Assembly (NCBI RefSeq): GCF_049243985.1
Contig: NC_135384.1
Coordinates: 12,520,501-12,584,500, forward strand
Direction: 5' to 3'
DNA from: Paroedura picta
Lineage: Eukaryota; Chordata; Lepidosauria; Squamata; Gekkonidae
Length of the DNA stretch: 64,000 nt
Of this stretch, positions 1 to 11,600 are shown in pieces. Below the pieces are notes generated by a model. That model worked only from the letters and a program-made list of their open reading frames with translations. It was not told the origin of the DNA and searched no databases. Within the stretch, counting starts at the first letter, position 1. Each line of letters opens with the position of its first letter. Both the position numbers and the translations under genes were made by a program.

Positions 1-85
1 TGGTTCTGGGGAAGGGGGGAATCTTGGCAGCAGTTCATGAGGAGATAGAGCCGGGTGTCTTCAGCATAGAGCTTTTAGTTAGACC
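1..85 (-). mobile_element. L2-like LINE remnant in intron 3 of gene A
   Basis: Matches the 5' end of the LINE fragment at 22895-24020 in gene C (shared CATGAGGAGATA and GGTGTC, then the same junction into CCTTTTGTTTTAAC). It shows that A carries the same insertion as B and C. Most of it lies off the left edge. Confidence 0.55.
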
Positions 86-572
86 TTTTGTTTTAACATA
101 TTTTTTGTCTTTGTTCAGTATATAATGGTTACAACAGCTATGTGTATATTTGAATTGTTAATAAACTGCATTTCATTGAAATGGCAGTCATTCTGGTCTC
201 TGAGAGACACATGAAAGCCCCCTGTCGACTCAAATGTACCAAAAGAATGGTAAGGAGAGGATGCAGCCACACTCCTTCTCAGGACAACCCAACATCTAAG
301 TCTAGAAAGCCATTGTTTTATTGGACTCCTGATCCAAATTAATGGGCAGAGAATACTGATTTTTTTATGACTTGAGGATGGTAACAAAATAGAGAATGGG
401 AAAATTCAGAAGGATGGAGAAAACTCACTGGGTAGGAAACTCAGGAAAACTAAGTGACTTTCTGACAGAGCAGGAAAATGATTTCAAAATATAATTCCCT
501 GCACTCTTACCAACAGATTGAACCTTAAACATGGCAGGGGACTGTTCACCCCCCCCCCCAAAGTTAAATTAC

Positions 573-3500
573 CTTCCATGGTGGCACGTTCAAGTAAGCC
601 AAGCTGTTTCCATTAGCTCTTGCTCTGTGGTTGGTTCTAGATGAGTCCAAGATGTGTAGGGCATGGGCAATGGCATAGACAGAATTATATATACTGTAGC
701 TATGGTCAATCATGCTCATTTCAAAAAAAGGTGTTGGGACAGTCTCCAGTCTCTCGTCTTCAGTGCATTTTTCACCAGCCTTTGCTGGGTTACTGGAACC
801 TGGTAGAGTACATTCGAACACTTGTTCCCAGAAATCCCTGATGAAACCATCCCCTTTTGCCAAGGAAGGCTTATAATGCTGAACAAAAGTTCTGAAATCT
901 GGTATGTCCTTTGAATAAATTGAGAAGGAAAGAGCCCCATGGAATATTTCTATATAATCAACTTTTAGAAATGCATTGAATGCAAAATCCATCTGGGCTG
1001 TTGTAATCCATACCTTTCCCACTGAGGTTCTCTCCACGTATTCTGTAAAATCCATTAAAACAGTAGGCAGAAAGATCATGGCTGCCAGCCAAACTATTGT
1101 TCTGGATCCCCCAGATACTACAATGGTGTTGGCTTTGCTATTTAAGAAATTTGCATTGTTATTGTCTAGAAAATTGTTCAGAAACCCCATGTCATCCCAA
1201 TGGATCTCTCTGCTTGCCTTCTTTGTGAAGGCTGCACAGATTCCATTCCTGAAAAGCATCTGCTCCAAAGTCTGCAAGAAATGATCTCCCCTTTCATCAT
1301 CCACAGTGATGAGGCCAACCCACATCCACCTGAAATGCAGAAGTATCTGGACGATTCCATCATACTGAAGGTGAGCATGTGGAAACATGTGGTAAAAGGA
1401 AGGGAAACTGGTTGGGCCATCCACATCTGATTCAAAGGAGCCATAGGACAGCTAATAAGAAAAAGAATCATGTTACAGAGGGATAATAGAAATAACTCAA
1501 ATTGTTATGTTGCTTGCAATAAAGAAAACATGCTCAAAGGGATTCAGGTTGTTGAGCTGAATAGTAGCAAAGTCTCTCCAAATAAGGGACTTTTAAATAT
1601 TGGTCTTAAGTTAGCACTGTTAGTAATAAATTTAAGTGTGCCAGCATGAAGGGTCATGGAAAGTGAGGACAGCAATGAAAAATAATCTGGTATTCTTCCC
1701 CCAGAAGGGAAGATATCAAAGGTTATTGAGTAGAAGGATTTACGTTCTCCTTCTTGGTTAGATTGATAGTTGATGTCAAGTATTCGCTGCTTAATGACAT
1801 TATAAGTTTCTCATTAATGGAAGTTTTCACATTGATCCAGTGAAAACTCTATTCATCACCACCTTGTTTCATAAGATATTTAAATGTTACCCCAGATTTT
1901 GAACCTATAATATCCCCACCATAAATTTATCAAAAATAACTAATCTTTTCAGACTGTTGCACACGTTCTGCATATTTCTTCTTTCTGAAAATTGTTATCT
2001 ATATTTAAAAAATTCCATAGCCATCTTTCAACTTGCAGTACACAAGGTGGCTAATAATGTCAATCAAAGTATTATGAAAATACATGAAATGCCATTAATT
2101 TTACATTAAATTTGTCATTAAAGGATGTAAATAGTCAAAGAAGTCATTAATAAAACTGCATTCAACTCATTCCTAAATATTGACAGTGAGGGGGGCAATT
2201 GCACTTTTTGGGAGGTTGTACCATAATCATTGGGACTGCTACTGAAAAGACTCCCTTTTATGTTCCCTCCAGGGGAGCTTCCTTCATGGCTGGAAATCAG
2301 AAGGGCTTCCCTCTGTAATATTAATTCCTAGCCAGGATCCGATAGGAGTACATACAATATTAAACTGCTTAGAGAATCATTTGGGCAGTGAAAAGTGGGG
2401 TATCAAAAATAGCACTTCTTAATGACCAATTAAGTTGTCTTTCACATCAAGGAGATTGGCATGTAGAGAACAGCAGTTTTTCAACTGAATACGTATTTTT
2501 GACCTTTATGGTGGTATGTTTATGATTTCAAGTATGCCTGTTTTATTCTTTGCTCCAAAGTGATTCAGTATACTCTAGGATTGTTCTCAATCTGAAAATC
2601 CAAAAATCACAGAAAAAGGTCACCACATTGGTGTGAATCGGTTACATTTCTTTTTTCTATACAATCCTTTTCTTCTATATTGAGTAGCTACCATAATAGA
2701 GGGAATGTTCATGGTATATCTAATGAATTATCCTGTAGACAGGTGAAGAAATCAAATCAACATGCATTCATTGAACAGAAGTACTTTAACACATTCCCCT
2801 CAACACGTGAACATGTTGAACCTGAATGTTCAAGGTCAATCTTTGGAATGCATTCTAAAATCTGGTATTTCAAGATCCATCAAGAAACTTAAATGCAATT
2901 CAACACATTTCACTACTACTCCTTTTTGTGTTTTATTTCTTATTTTTGCAACCCCTGATAGATCAGCAAAGGTAATTAAACTACATGTGAGATGAGATGT
3001 GAGATTAGTGAAAGTCCAAATAGTTCCAGTTCTCCCATCTTACCTGTGGGATCTTGTAAAGACTTAAGAGAGTTGCCATGTCTGTTGTGGTTTCAGAACT
3101 GTATCCCCCAATGACTCCAATTATATTTTTCTGGGTGCCACATTTGTAGTTTGGAACAAGTTCAGGTGATGCAAAGAGGAGGTCCAGGGTGATCCTGTGG
3201 ATCCACTTTTGAACTGAGGTGGAGTCACGGATGTGGAATCCAAGAGTGACATTGGGCAGTATGTTGGGGTTCCTATTGATCTCGTAGATGGCAAACACTA
3301 AGGCCAGGATGTGCTGGTAGAACTTTGTTAGTGGGCTGCAAAGAAAAGAAGTAATTGTTTTAGTAGAGAATCTGGATCATCACAGGTCTGAGAACATAAG
3401 AAGGCTCCAGATAAAGGAGAGATATAGCTCATTTAATCCACATTTTCATTTCCTATAGCACAATGCTACTGGAAAACTTTCAAGCTGGACATGAAGCCAT

Positions 3501-4394
3501 CAGCCATCCCTACTGCCCCCAATGACTGGCATTCGAATGGATGCTGGAGGTTCCTGTTAGTTACACAAAGAAAGGGCCCTTGACAGATCCATGAATTTTC
3601 CTAACCGCCTTTAGGATGTGTAATCCAGCCACCTTCAGTATAGCCAGTGCTCTGTGAAGAAGCACTTTCATATGTCTGTTCCACCTATAGTGGTAGTAAA
3701 AGATTCATTCAGTGATTCTGACACTTGTTTTGATTTCTCCGAATTATTCATAATGCCTTTCATATCATCCTGTATGAGTTTGGTCTAAAATGTAAGAGAT
3801 TTGTAACCTGATGTTTGAAAATGCATGGATGAACCCTTGGTTCAGTCTGTACAGATCAGCATCACAAGTCTTGTGGCATAAAAATACTTCTACATTTTCA
3901 TCACACTCTCAAGTTAATCTTTTTTTTTCAAATATTAGGTCCCAGCTCTTTTCTTTTTTTCTAATATTGTCCTACCCAGTGCTGAACTAACATTTCTCAA
4001 AATAGTCCCACAAATGAATGGATGGATATTTTGTGCAATGAAAAAAAAATCCCTGACTCCTGCTGTACATTTTGTAATCTAGGAACTCTCAGTGCATAAA
4101 TGTTTCCACCAAAAATGTGCAGTCTGGACATAAATTTTCAATGAAGCAATGCTGCCTATACTGTTTGGCCTTGGAGAGTGAGTACTTCACTTTGGTACCA
4201 AAATATGCCCTCATCCCTTACATTGGATCACATTCATAATCCAGGTCAGAGTGCTGACGAAATGGAACCTTCTGGGCACCACAGCCAATATGAGTAACAA
4301 TTCCACCAATCAGGATTTCGCCTGGCTGATACCACTGATGTGGAATCTGAGGAGGACTGTTTCCAGTGCACTTCATGCTATGTAATTCAGACAT
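573..4394 (-). CDS. Vomeronasal type-2 receptor gene A, 5' part (exons 1-3)
   Basis: Exon 1 is 4222-4394, exon 2 is 3044-3335 and exon 3 is 573-1451; exons 4-6 (end of ligand domain, cysteine-rich linker, seven-TM domain) lie beyond the left edge. The visible part encodes the N-terminal Venus-flytrap (ANF-receptor) domain of a class C GPCR, which in V2Rs binds peptide cues on vomeronasal neurons. Family marks are [18 protein letters not shown] (exon 1), [13 protein letters not shown] and [12 protein letters not shown] (exon 2), and [10 protein letters not shown] and [14 protein letters not shown] (exon 3). Donors are GTAAGG (exon 1), GTAAGA (exon 2) and GTAATT (exon 3), and the phases fit. 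Exon 3 is 879 bp, four codons longer than in B and C (GFLNNFLDNNN). No interruption is seen in these exons. The ATG used lacks a signal peptide: an ATG-led hydrophobic stretch (MLLFLLMLLAHV) just upstream is in another frame. Not assignable to a named orthologue. Confidence 0.87.
574..3043. other. Gene A intron 2 and exon 3 surroundings: noncoding content
   Basis: Intron 2 (1452-3043) holds no gene. The only recognised element is the 3' remnant of a tRNA-derived SINE at about 2366-2412 (GGGCAGTGAAAAGTGGGG), whose full copy is present in introns 2 of B, C and D. The flanking TTAATTCCTAGCCAGGATCC at about 2324-2343 is the empty site of the L2 insertion seen in B and C. Confidence 0.5.
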
Positions 4395-5160
4395 GAGCAA
4401 GGAGCATTAGTAAAAACAGCAACATTCTGCCACATGCAATCTAAATACTCCTCTCTCCTTTTCTTTGTCTCCTGTATACCATCATCATTAGCTTCCGATT
4501 GCAAAAAGATTATTCCGACGGCTCGTGTCTCTTCCAATGCACTTCTCAAGCATACACGTATGAATCTCGAATTTCATGTTCCAACTATGTGCTTTGAATG
4601 CTACTCAAGAGATAGTGAGTAGTGATATGAAAACCACATTTCTCTATTCCCCCATTTTAGCAGTAAAGGACTCAGTGGTGGCTTTTATAACCAGAAATGT
4701 GAGACTTCATTTCTGATTTGTTTTCCGTTTCCTTCTGGAAGGGTATTGGAACTCTGACAAGGTGAAGAAATGACATTGATTCTAATAATTATAGTGGAGA
4801 TAATCTCCTCTGGAAGACTGTGAATCGAGTTCTGGGGTAATTAGCTGCAGAAATAGTTGTCTGATCTTATTCCAGCTCCTCAATAGCAAGACCAGCAGGT
4901 GGAATGGTGAGCTCAAACTTTTCATCCATGAAATAATCCAAAATAAAACCTGAGGATTCCCAGAAGGAAAGTGACAATGCAATAACTGTGAACAACATTC
5001 CCTCAGATTCAACTATTGATTGATTGATTTAGAACATTTCTGTACCACTTGTCTCAAGATGCTGTTTGATGTAGTCTACAAAAACAAAATCTGACTTTGT
5101 GTACTCAAGTACCTTAGCGGGAAAAAACCCAACATATTTTTAGAAATTATTCCCCCCGTC
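4395..5160. other. 5' flank of gene A, no gene seen
   Basis: Upstream flank of gene A on the minus strand, homologous to the same region above genes B, C and, less closely, D. No coding sequence or repeat was recognised. The promoter of gene A should lie here but I cannot place a TATA box or initiator. Confidence 0.4.
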
Positions 5161-5239
5161 TCTCTCTCTGCCTCTCTCTCACACACTACGCAAAATGATC
5201 ATATGAGACTGCAGGGACATCAGAAATACAGAAATAGTG

Positions 5240-5304
<65 letters not shown>

Positions 5305-5322
5305 AAACATACACACACACAG
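5157..5322. repeat. (CT)n/(AC)n microsatellite
   Basis: Runs of TCTC followed by ACAC. The right flank (CCAGAACTGGTGTTTTATAT) is shared with the microsatellites at 18629-18880 and 31948-32028, so all three occupy the same place in the duplicated unit. Confidence 0.9.
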
Positions 5323-5364
5323 AATCCAGAACTGGTGTTTTATATTTGAGATTTAGAAAAATAT

Positions 5365-6372
5365 TTAATATTTAATACATGATAAAAGATAAATGGAAAA
5401 TAAGAAAAGAGCTAAAAAGGCTACATTAATGCTGATAGGTTCAAGAAATTCCAGGAAGTTTGGAATCTTGGGAAGGCAGTCGTCCCTTCCCTGGTTTAGA
5501 TAATGGGCCTCAGAGCAAGTGATGCAATAATCCCTACCTGAAAGGAGTAGATACAATGTGTAGGAACTTTTATCTTTCAAGAAGCAGAAGATTTTGTAAA
5601 GAGCATCGCAGTGTCGCCCCATGATGAAAAGAGTTTATACACTGGTCCTGACATTAAAAGTATGTAAATAACAAAGCCACCATTTGCATCGTCAGGGATA
5701 TATTCAGATAATCTGGGCCATTGTAAGCCAGTCCTTTCCTTCAGAGGTTCTTTCTGCATATTCAGCACCTATTAGATCCCTTAAAACTGAGAATAAAGAG
5801 AATGGTTCCCAGCCAAAATAAGTCCAAGTCTAATTAAATAAAAGATATAACAGAGACTCTTAAGCTTTTGATCTTTAATTAAGCCATTGGACAGATTTTT
5901 ATCTTTCGTTTGTTGCATTTCCCACCTTCGGCTGATGTGTGAGTCAATAAGTTTGCCCAGATTCTGTGGTAAAATTAGGTGCCTTGGCTTAAACGAGTTT
6001 GTTTATTCTCGAGTATATATGGTAATCTTTTCTATTATTGTTTGTTGTAGTTCTTAGTCTTTGCAACCCTTAATATAATCCAGTTCTCTGATCCTACTTG
6101 TGGTCTCTTGTATAGATTTATGAGAGTTGAATGTCTGATGTGGTTTCAGAAAGATATCTCCCAATGGCACCAATCATGTTTTTCTTGGTGCCATATTTAT
6201 AGTTTGGAGAGATGTGACAATTGTCATGACTCAAAACACCATGTCCCAAAACCATAAGATTTTGTGAGCCAAACTTCCAATCACCTGGTCTTCCAATTAT
6301 CCAAACTGAAGTGAAGTGGAGTTTTATTACATTCTGCCTTGCAGGAACTTCTACAAAACATGGAGCAGTCAT
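5365..6372 (-). pseudogene. V2R relic 1, downstream of gene B
   Basis: A decayed V2R copy lies between gene B and gene A. From 5' to 3' on the minus strand there is an exon 2-like piece (about 6100-6205; PNYKYGTKKNMIGAIG), an exon 3-like piece (about 5693-5830; GAEYAERTSEGKDWLTMAQI, matching [19 protein letters not shown] of the live genes) and the start of exon 6 (about 5390-5537; DYCITCSEAHYLNQGRDDC then LPKIPNF). Exons 4 and 5 are missing: exon 3 sequence runs straight into sequence matching intron 5, so an internal deletion is inferred. Stops lie between the blocks and the seven-TM domain is cut after the first helix. It belongs to an older V2R lineage than genes A-D, judging by its divergence. 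It is not coding. Confidence 0.75.
5870..6035 (-). mobile_element. MITE fragment (TATATACTCG family)
   Basis: The minus strand begins ACCATATATACTCGAGAATA and continues with GCACCTAATTTTACCACA, CTTATTGACTCACAC and GCCGAAGGTGGGAAATGCA, which I recognise as a common amniote nonautonomous DNA transposon with a TATATACTCG...TATAAGCCGA end. The second end is not clear. Superfamily not assigned. Confidence 0.45.
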
Positions 6373-6484
6373 TACACCCCCTGATTGACAGATGATCAGT
6401 TCCAGAAATAAATGAGTGAAGAGGGATCAGAAGAAGAGTTGATTTGTATATCCTGTGCTTCAGACACACACACACAATAAATTT

Positions 6485-6725
6485 ATTGGCATAAAGCAGA
6501 TTAGCAATATAAACAAAGACTGTGTTTCACTACCAGATGGAGTTATAAACAACGGACACCCTGTGAGGTAGGTAGGGCTGAGAGAGCTGTGACAGGACTA
6601 CTGTGTGAGAACAGTATTATCAGGACAATGATTAGCCCAGCTGGATGCATGTGAAGGAGAAGTTGGGAATAAAACCCGGCTTCCCAGAATAGAAGCCACC
6701 ACACTTTACTACACCAGGTTGGCTC
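6485..6725 (-). mobile_element. tRNA-derived SINE
   Basis: Reverse-oriented copy of the squamate SINE whose head reads GTAATCTGGAGAACTGGGTT. Here it shows ACCCGGCTTCCCAGAATAGA and AGCCCAGCTGGATGCATGTG, at the left. A homologous copy sits at 19737-19945 below gene C; the region is deleted below gene D. Confidence 0.65.
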
Positions 6726-7042
6726 TCTACACCAAAATGACTCTCTACATGTTCCCTAAGACTGCATGAAAAGAATAGGCTTGAGTACACCAAATGGTGG
6801 AGGGTGTATGGAGGCTTTTATCATGATATGTGATATCAAGGATCTGTAAAGTACTAAAACATTTTGAGACTAAAACATTCAACTGCATAACTCTTCTGTT
6901 CGAAAAGTAAGGCTAACCCAAGAGAAAAAAAAATTAGAAATAGAAATGTCATGGGTCCCACTCTGTGCAAAAGAAAAATTCCTGTTTGAGTTTCATTAAA
7001 AAAAAAACATCTGGAGAACAAATGGGTAACTGATGAAAGAAT

Positions 7043-8576
7043 CTAATACCGTTTCTTGATCAGCTGCTCTCTTCTGTTCAATTCAGGCCTCAAGAGAATG
7101 ACATAACATTTTGGGGAAAAGATACAGCCTAATAAGCCTGTGCTGGAAGCTAAGATGGAAAAGATCTCCACGGCTACCATGTCTTTTCCTTTAGTGCTCA
7201 GGTAGGTAGGCACAAAGGACAGCCAAACACTGCAAAAGACCAGCATGCTGAAGGTGATGAACTTGGCTTCATTGAAACTGTCAGGCAACGTTCTAGCTTT
7301 GAAAGCTACAAGGAAGCAAATAGTGGCAAGAAATCCAATGTAACCTAGAGCACAGTAAAACATGGTGATGGATCCTTCATTGCATTGCACTATGATTTCT
7401 CTACTCAGTGAATGGGTGTCCAAATCTGGGAAGGGAGGAGAAGAACCAAGCCAAACAGTGCAAATGAGAACTTGAACAAAGGAGCAAGAAACATCAATAT
7501 AATATGCCAAATGGTTCCCCACCCATTTTCGAAAAAGGCTTCCTGGTTTTGAGGCCATAAATGCCACAATAACAGTGACTGTTTTTGCCAGGACAGAAGA
7601 AACAGCAACAGAGAAGATGATGCCAAATGTCATCTGTCGGAGCAGGCAAGTCACCTTGTTTGGTTGTCCAATGAAGAGCAAAGAGCAGAGGAAGCAAAGG
7701 AGAAGAGATATGAGCAGAATGTAGGTCAAGGTCCGGTTGTTGGCTTTAACAATGGGGGTGTTTCGGTGCTTTATGAAGACCAGAAGCACCAGAGCTGTTA
7801 TCAGAGAGAAGGAAAGAGCTGAAAAGGCTAAAATAATGCTCATAGGCTCAGTAAATGACAAGAAGTTTGGGATCTTGGGAAGGCAGTGGTCTTTTCCTTG
7901 GTTTGGATAATGATCTTCTGAGCAAGTGATGCAATTATCCATGTCTGAAAAGAGAACACAACTTAATTTCACATTTTCATCCAACAAGAAGAGATATATG
8001 TAACATATCATCAACCCATAAAGCTGTCCTAACTTTAAAAATATGTAGGATTAGGAGCAAAGCCCATTGTACCCAAACTACAGGGCAGAAGGTACTCCAG
8101 CACAGGGGACAAAATGAGCTTGCTTAGAGAAAGCATCCACTACAACCCAAATCACGCTTTTCCCCTGACTAAGCGGGAGGTCCGTAATGAAGTCCATGGT
8201 AACATCCGTCCATGGCCGAGACAGCCAGGGGACCATGCCAGTGGCGTGCTGGTTCGTGCGGCCATTCCTTTAGTCTTTAGCAAATCAGTCAATGGGAGGG
8301 CAACTTTCGCAAAGTTGCAGATGAAGGAACAGTAGAAGTTGGCGAACCCTAAGAAACTTTGCAGCTGTTTCCTCATACAGGGGGTTCCCAAGCCAACAGA
8401 TCCCGGACCTTCCCTGGGTCCATCTCTATTCTCCCACTGGAAATGCGAAAGCCCAGGAACTCCACCGCCTCCTGGTTACAGTGCCTCAGAGTCCAGCCTT
8501 CAAGGGAGCCATTATGTATGTATGTATGTATGTATGTATGTATGTATGTATGTATGTATGTATGTATGTATGTATG

Positions 8577-8607
<31 letters not shown>

Positions 8608-11600
8608 CTGTAAGTATAATAAAGCAGTAAGGAGTTTTGGGCCTCACAGTTTAAAGGCCAATGAGCCTTCATGACTGTGTCCTATTGCAGCCTGAATGGC
8701 TGGCCACTTGATGACCGGCAAACCATGTTGCATATTCTGTACCAAGACACACAGTTCAAAAGCCCCATTACGACATGCACAGCCTTTGGCAAGGCTTTTG
8801 GGGCTGGCGTGGAGGGAGGAAGTACTGGTGCCTTTTGTACTCCATAATGCAATGGGTTTTGCCCCTAGTATATAGATAAAATAAATGTTAAACTTTTATT
8901 GGGTGATAAGAACAGATTTGATCATCATTACCCCCGCCAACTAAAATGGCCAATGTTGGCATGGTGGAAGTAGGAAGAGGAGGGATCCTAGGTAGGCATA
9001 TATGCTGGTATGCTTCCCAACCATATTCTGCACAATCTCACCACTTCTGGGGTTTCTCAGAGACCGTAGAGTCTTCCAGGGGGTACTCAGTGGTTAAAAA
9101 GGCTGTTCTAAGGGACAGACATGATGGAGGTTGAAAAATAATGCATGGGACAGAATAATTTTGTCTCCTTCTGACAAAATACAAAAATTGTACTCTGGGA
9201 ATCTGATGGGTAATAGCTTCAGCTCAGGCAACAGGGAATACTTCTTTATACCTCATCTAAAAATATGGAATTTGCTGCCAGTTGATGTAGAGATGGTCAC
9301 AAACGTGCATATATTTAAAAGGGAATCAGATAGATTCATGGAGCCTATCAATGGCTTCTAATTTTGTTGGCTAGTGGAAACCACCACATCTGCAGGAAGC
9401 AAACCTCTGAACACCAGTGATAGGAGGAAACAACAAGGGAAGGCTATGGCCCCTATTCCCTGTTGTTGGACATCCAGATAAATTGGTTGGCTACTATTGA
9501 GTAAGGCTGCTGGCCTTGTTTGACAATTTGTCTGACTCTGATCCTGTTGGACTGTATCTCTGTTATAGGTCCTTACATTTTAATGGGAAAAAACATCATC
9601 TTTAAGTCTTTTTTGATGTTTTCATATAGTGCATATATTTACATTCCCACCCTTTGACAGAAGTGATTGTCACCAGCGCATGTCCTACCCTCTTTGTCTG
9701 ACATTTTCCCTTCTGGACATCGATCACAAAGGTAGCAGCAGAATTTCGCCCCTTCCTTCTTCTTTCTGCTATAACCAGGCTTGCAGTTGTCATTACACCG
9801 AGATAATGGAGGCACCTGTTCTTAAGAAAGAAAGAATTTAAACTGAGAAGCAATTGTGAGCATTGCGCTTCAGAATTAAGTTCTTATAGTGATGGAAGCA
9901 TGATATTTCAGATCTCAAAGCTGGCTCCTTATGTGCGTGAGGAATGCATAGTCTCCAAAACAAGATGGAATTAACCATGGTTGAAATGTGGCATGCTCAT
10001 TGAGCTCAGATATTTCTTAGCAAATTCCATAGATTAAAAAATCATAGAAACCATTTGCTCCTTAATGAATATGCCTGCCTATTGCATTAAATGGCAAAGG
10101 GTTTTGTATCTGAGATACACTGAGATGCTGTCTCACCTGCAGAAGGTGTCTGTTCCACTTAATCCTGTCCTCATGGATGATTACTCCTTTACTAAGAAGT
10201 TTCTGAGGATCCACCCTCCCAATCTTGACTCTGACATAAGAGTTATTTGGAAAAGTGATCAAGTTGGTAATATCAAATCCACCTTTCATTTCTCCATGTT
10301 CATTGAAGGCCACTTCCTCTGCGATAGTATTGTTGAAAGCAATTCTCTGAAGAAGGGTGTGGAGCTTGGGGAAAAGAGAAGAATAATTAAGGGGCATGGA
10401 AACAACTGGCTCTTGTGGAGTATGCTCACCAATGCCTTTCTGTTACAGATTTTTAGATTCTTTTCTTGAAGATGAGGAGGCATTTATGATTGCCATTATT
10501 TTATTTTTGCTCATGAGAATAAACTTCCATTGCTAAATGCCATGCAAAGGAAAGATGTATGATTCAGGATGTTTCTGGAATGAATGCTTTAGGGAGGGTC
10601 AATCTACTATCGATCAGTGTCTGGTTCGACATTACTCCTCTTGCTACACAACTTCCCTCTATGCTGCTTTTATAGATTTCAAAGCAGCTTTTGACTCCAT
10701 TTCCCATGTCAAACTGCGGGAGAAATTGGAGAATTCTTCAATAGACCATCGGCTGCTTTATTTAATACGTAAGTTAAATGAAGGGATCTCACTGAAAGTG
10801 AACGCATTACCATTATATTGTGAAGGGGATCAATTAGAACTTAACTGTCAGAAAACCAAAATCATGACATTTGCCAAAAGGCCAAAGAAATACACCTGGC
10901 ACATTGACAGAACTAAGATAGAACAGGTTTCCTGTTTCAAATATTTGGGAGTTGTTCTGCAATCATCTGGCCGCAGGATAGCCCATGGGGCTTATGTCGC
11001 TGAAAAGGCACAAAAAAGTGCCAATGCCATCCTCAGATTCCTTAGGCTGAAAGGAGGACATTTTATCCCTGCAGTTCTAAAATTGTTTGACGCTAAGTCA
11101 ATGGCACAACTGTTATACAGTGTGCAGCTAGGTCCTTATTCCAACTTTGCATTATTGGAATTTGTACAATCCAAATTCCTAAGAGCAGCCATCCAAGTCC
11201 CAAGATGTGTTTCCAGTGCCAGCTTGTGACTTGAGACTGGCCTTATGAAGGTGGAGGCAAGAGTATGGTTAAGCATTCTCAATTACTGGCTTAAGATCTC
11301 TTTTTTTCCCTGTGGAGTAGCTTCTTTGATATTGAAGGATGATTTCCAGTCTTCATGGAAACAATATGTGACGGGGAAAATTGCAGTTTTGGGATTTTCA
11401 CCGGAATTCCTGGTTCAGATGGCCTATGAACAAGCTTAAAAGGTTATCAAACTGCGAGTAGTGGATATAGAACGGCAACATGATCTAGCAAATACCTCTG
11501 CCTTCATTGTTAAAGGTAAAGGTAAAGGTATTCCCTGTGCAAGCACTGAGTCATGTCTGACCCTTGGGGTGACACCCTCTAGCATTTTCATGGCAGACTC

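Noticed and set aside
1178-1471. Frames opposite or shifted within V2R exon 3 (also at 12888-13601, 24689-25402 and 41529-42260)
   Set aside because: Shadow frames of the real exon, repeated in each gene copy because the DNA is conserved.
8339-8674. Frames rich in YVCMYVCM or IHTYIHTY
   Set aside because: They come from the ATGT microsatellite and an adjacent retroelement fossil.
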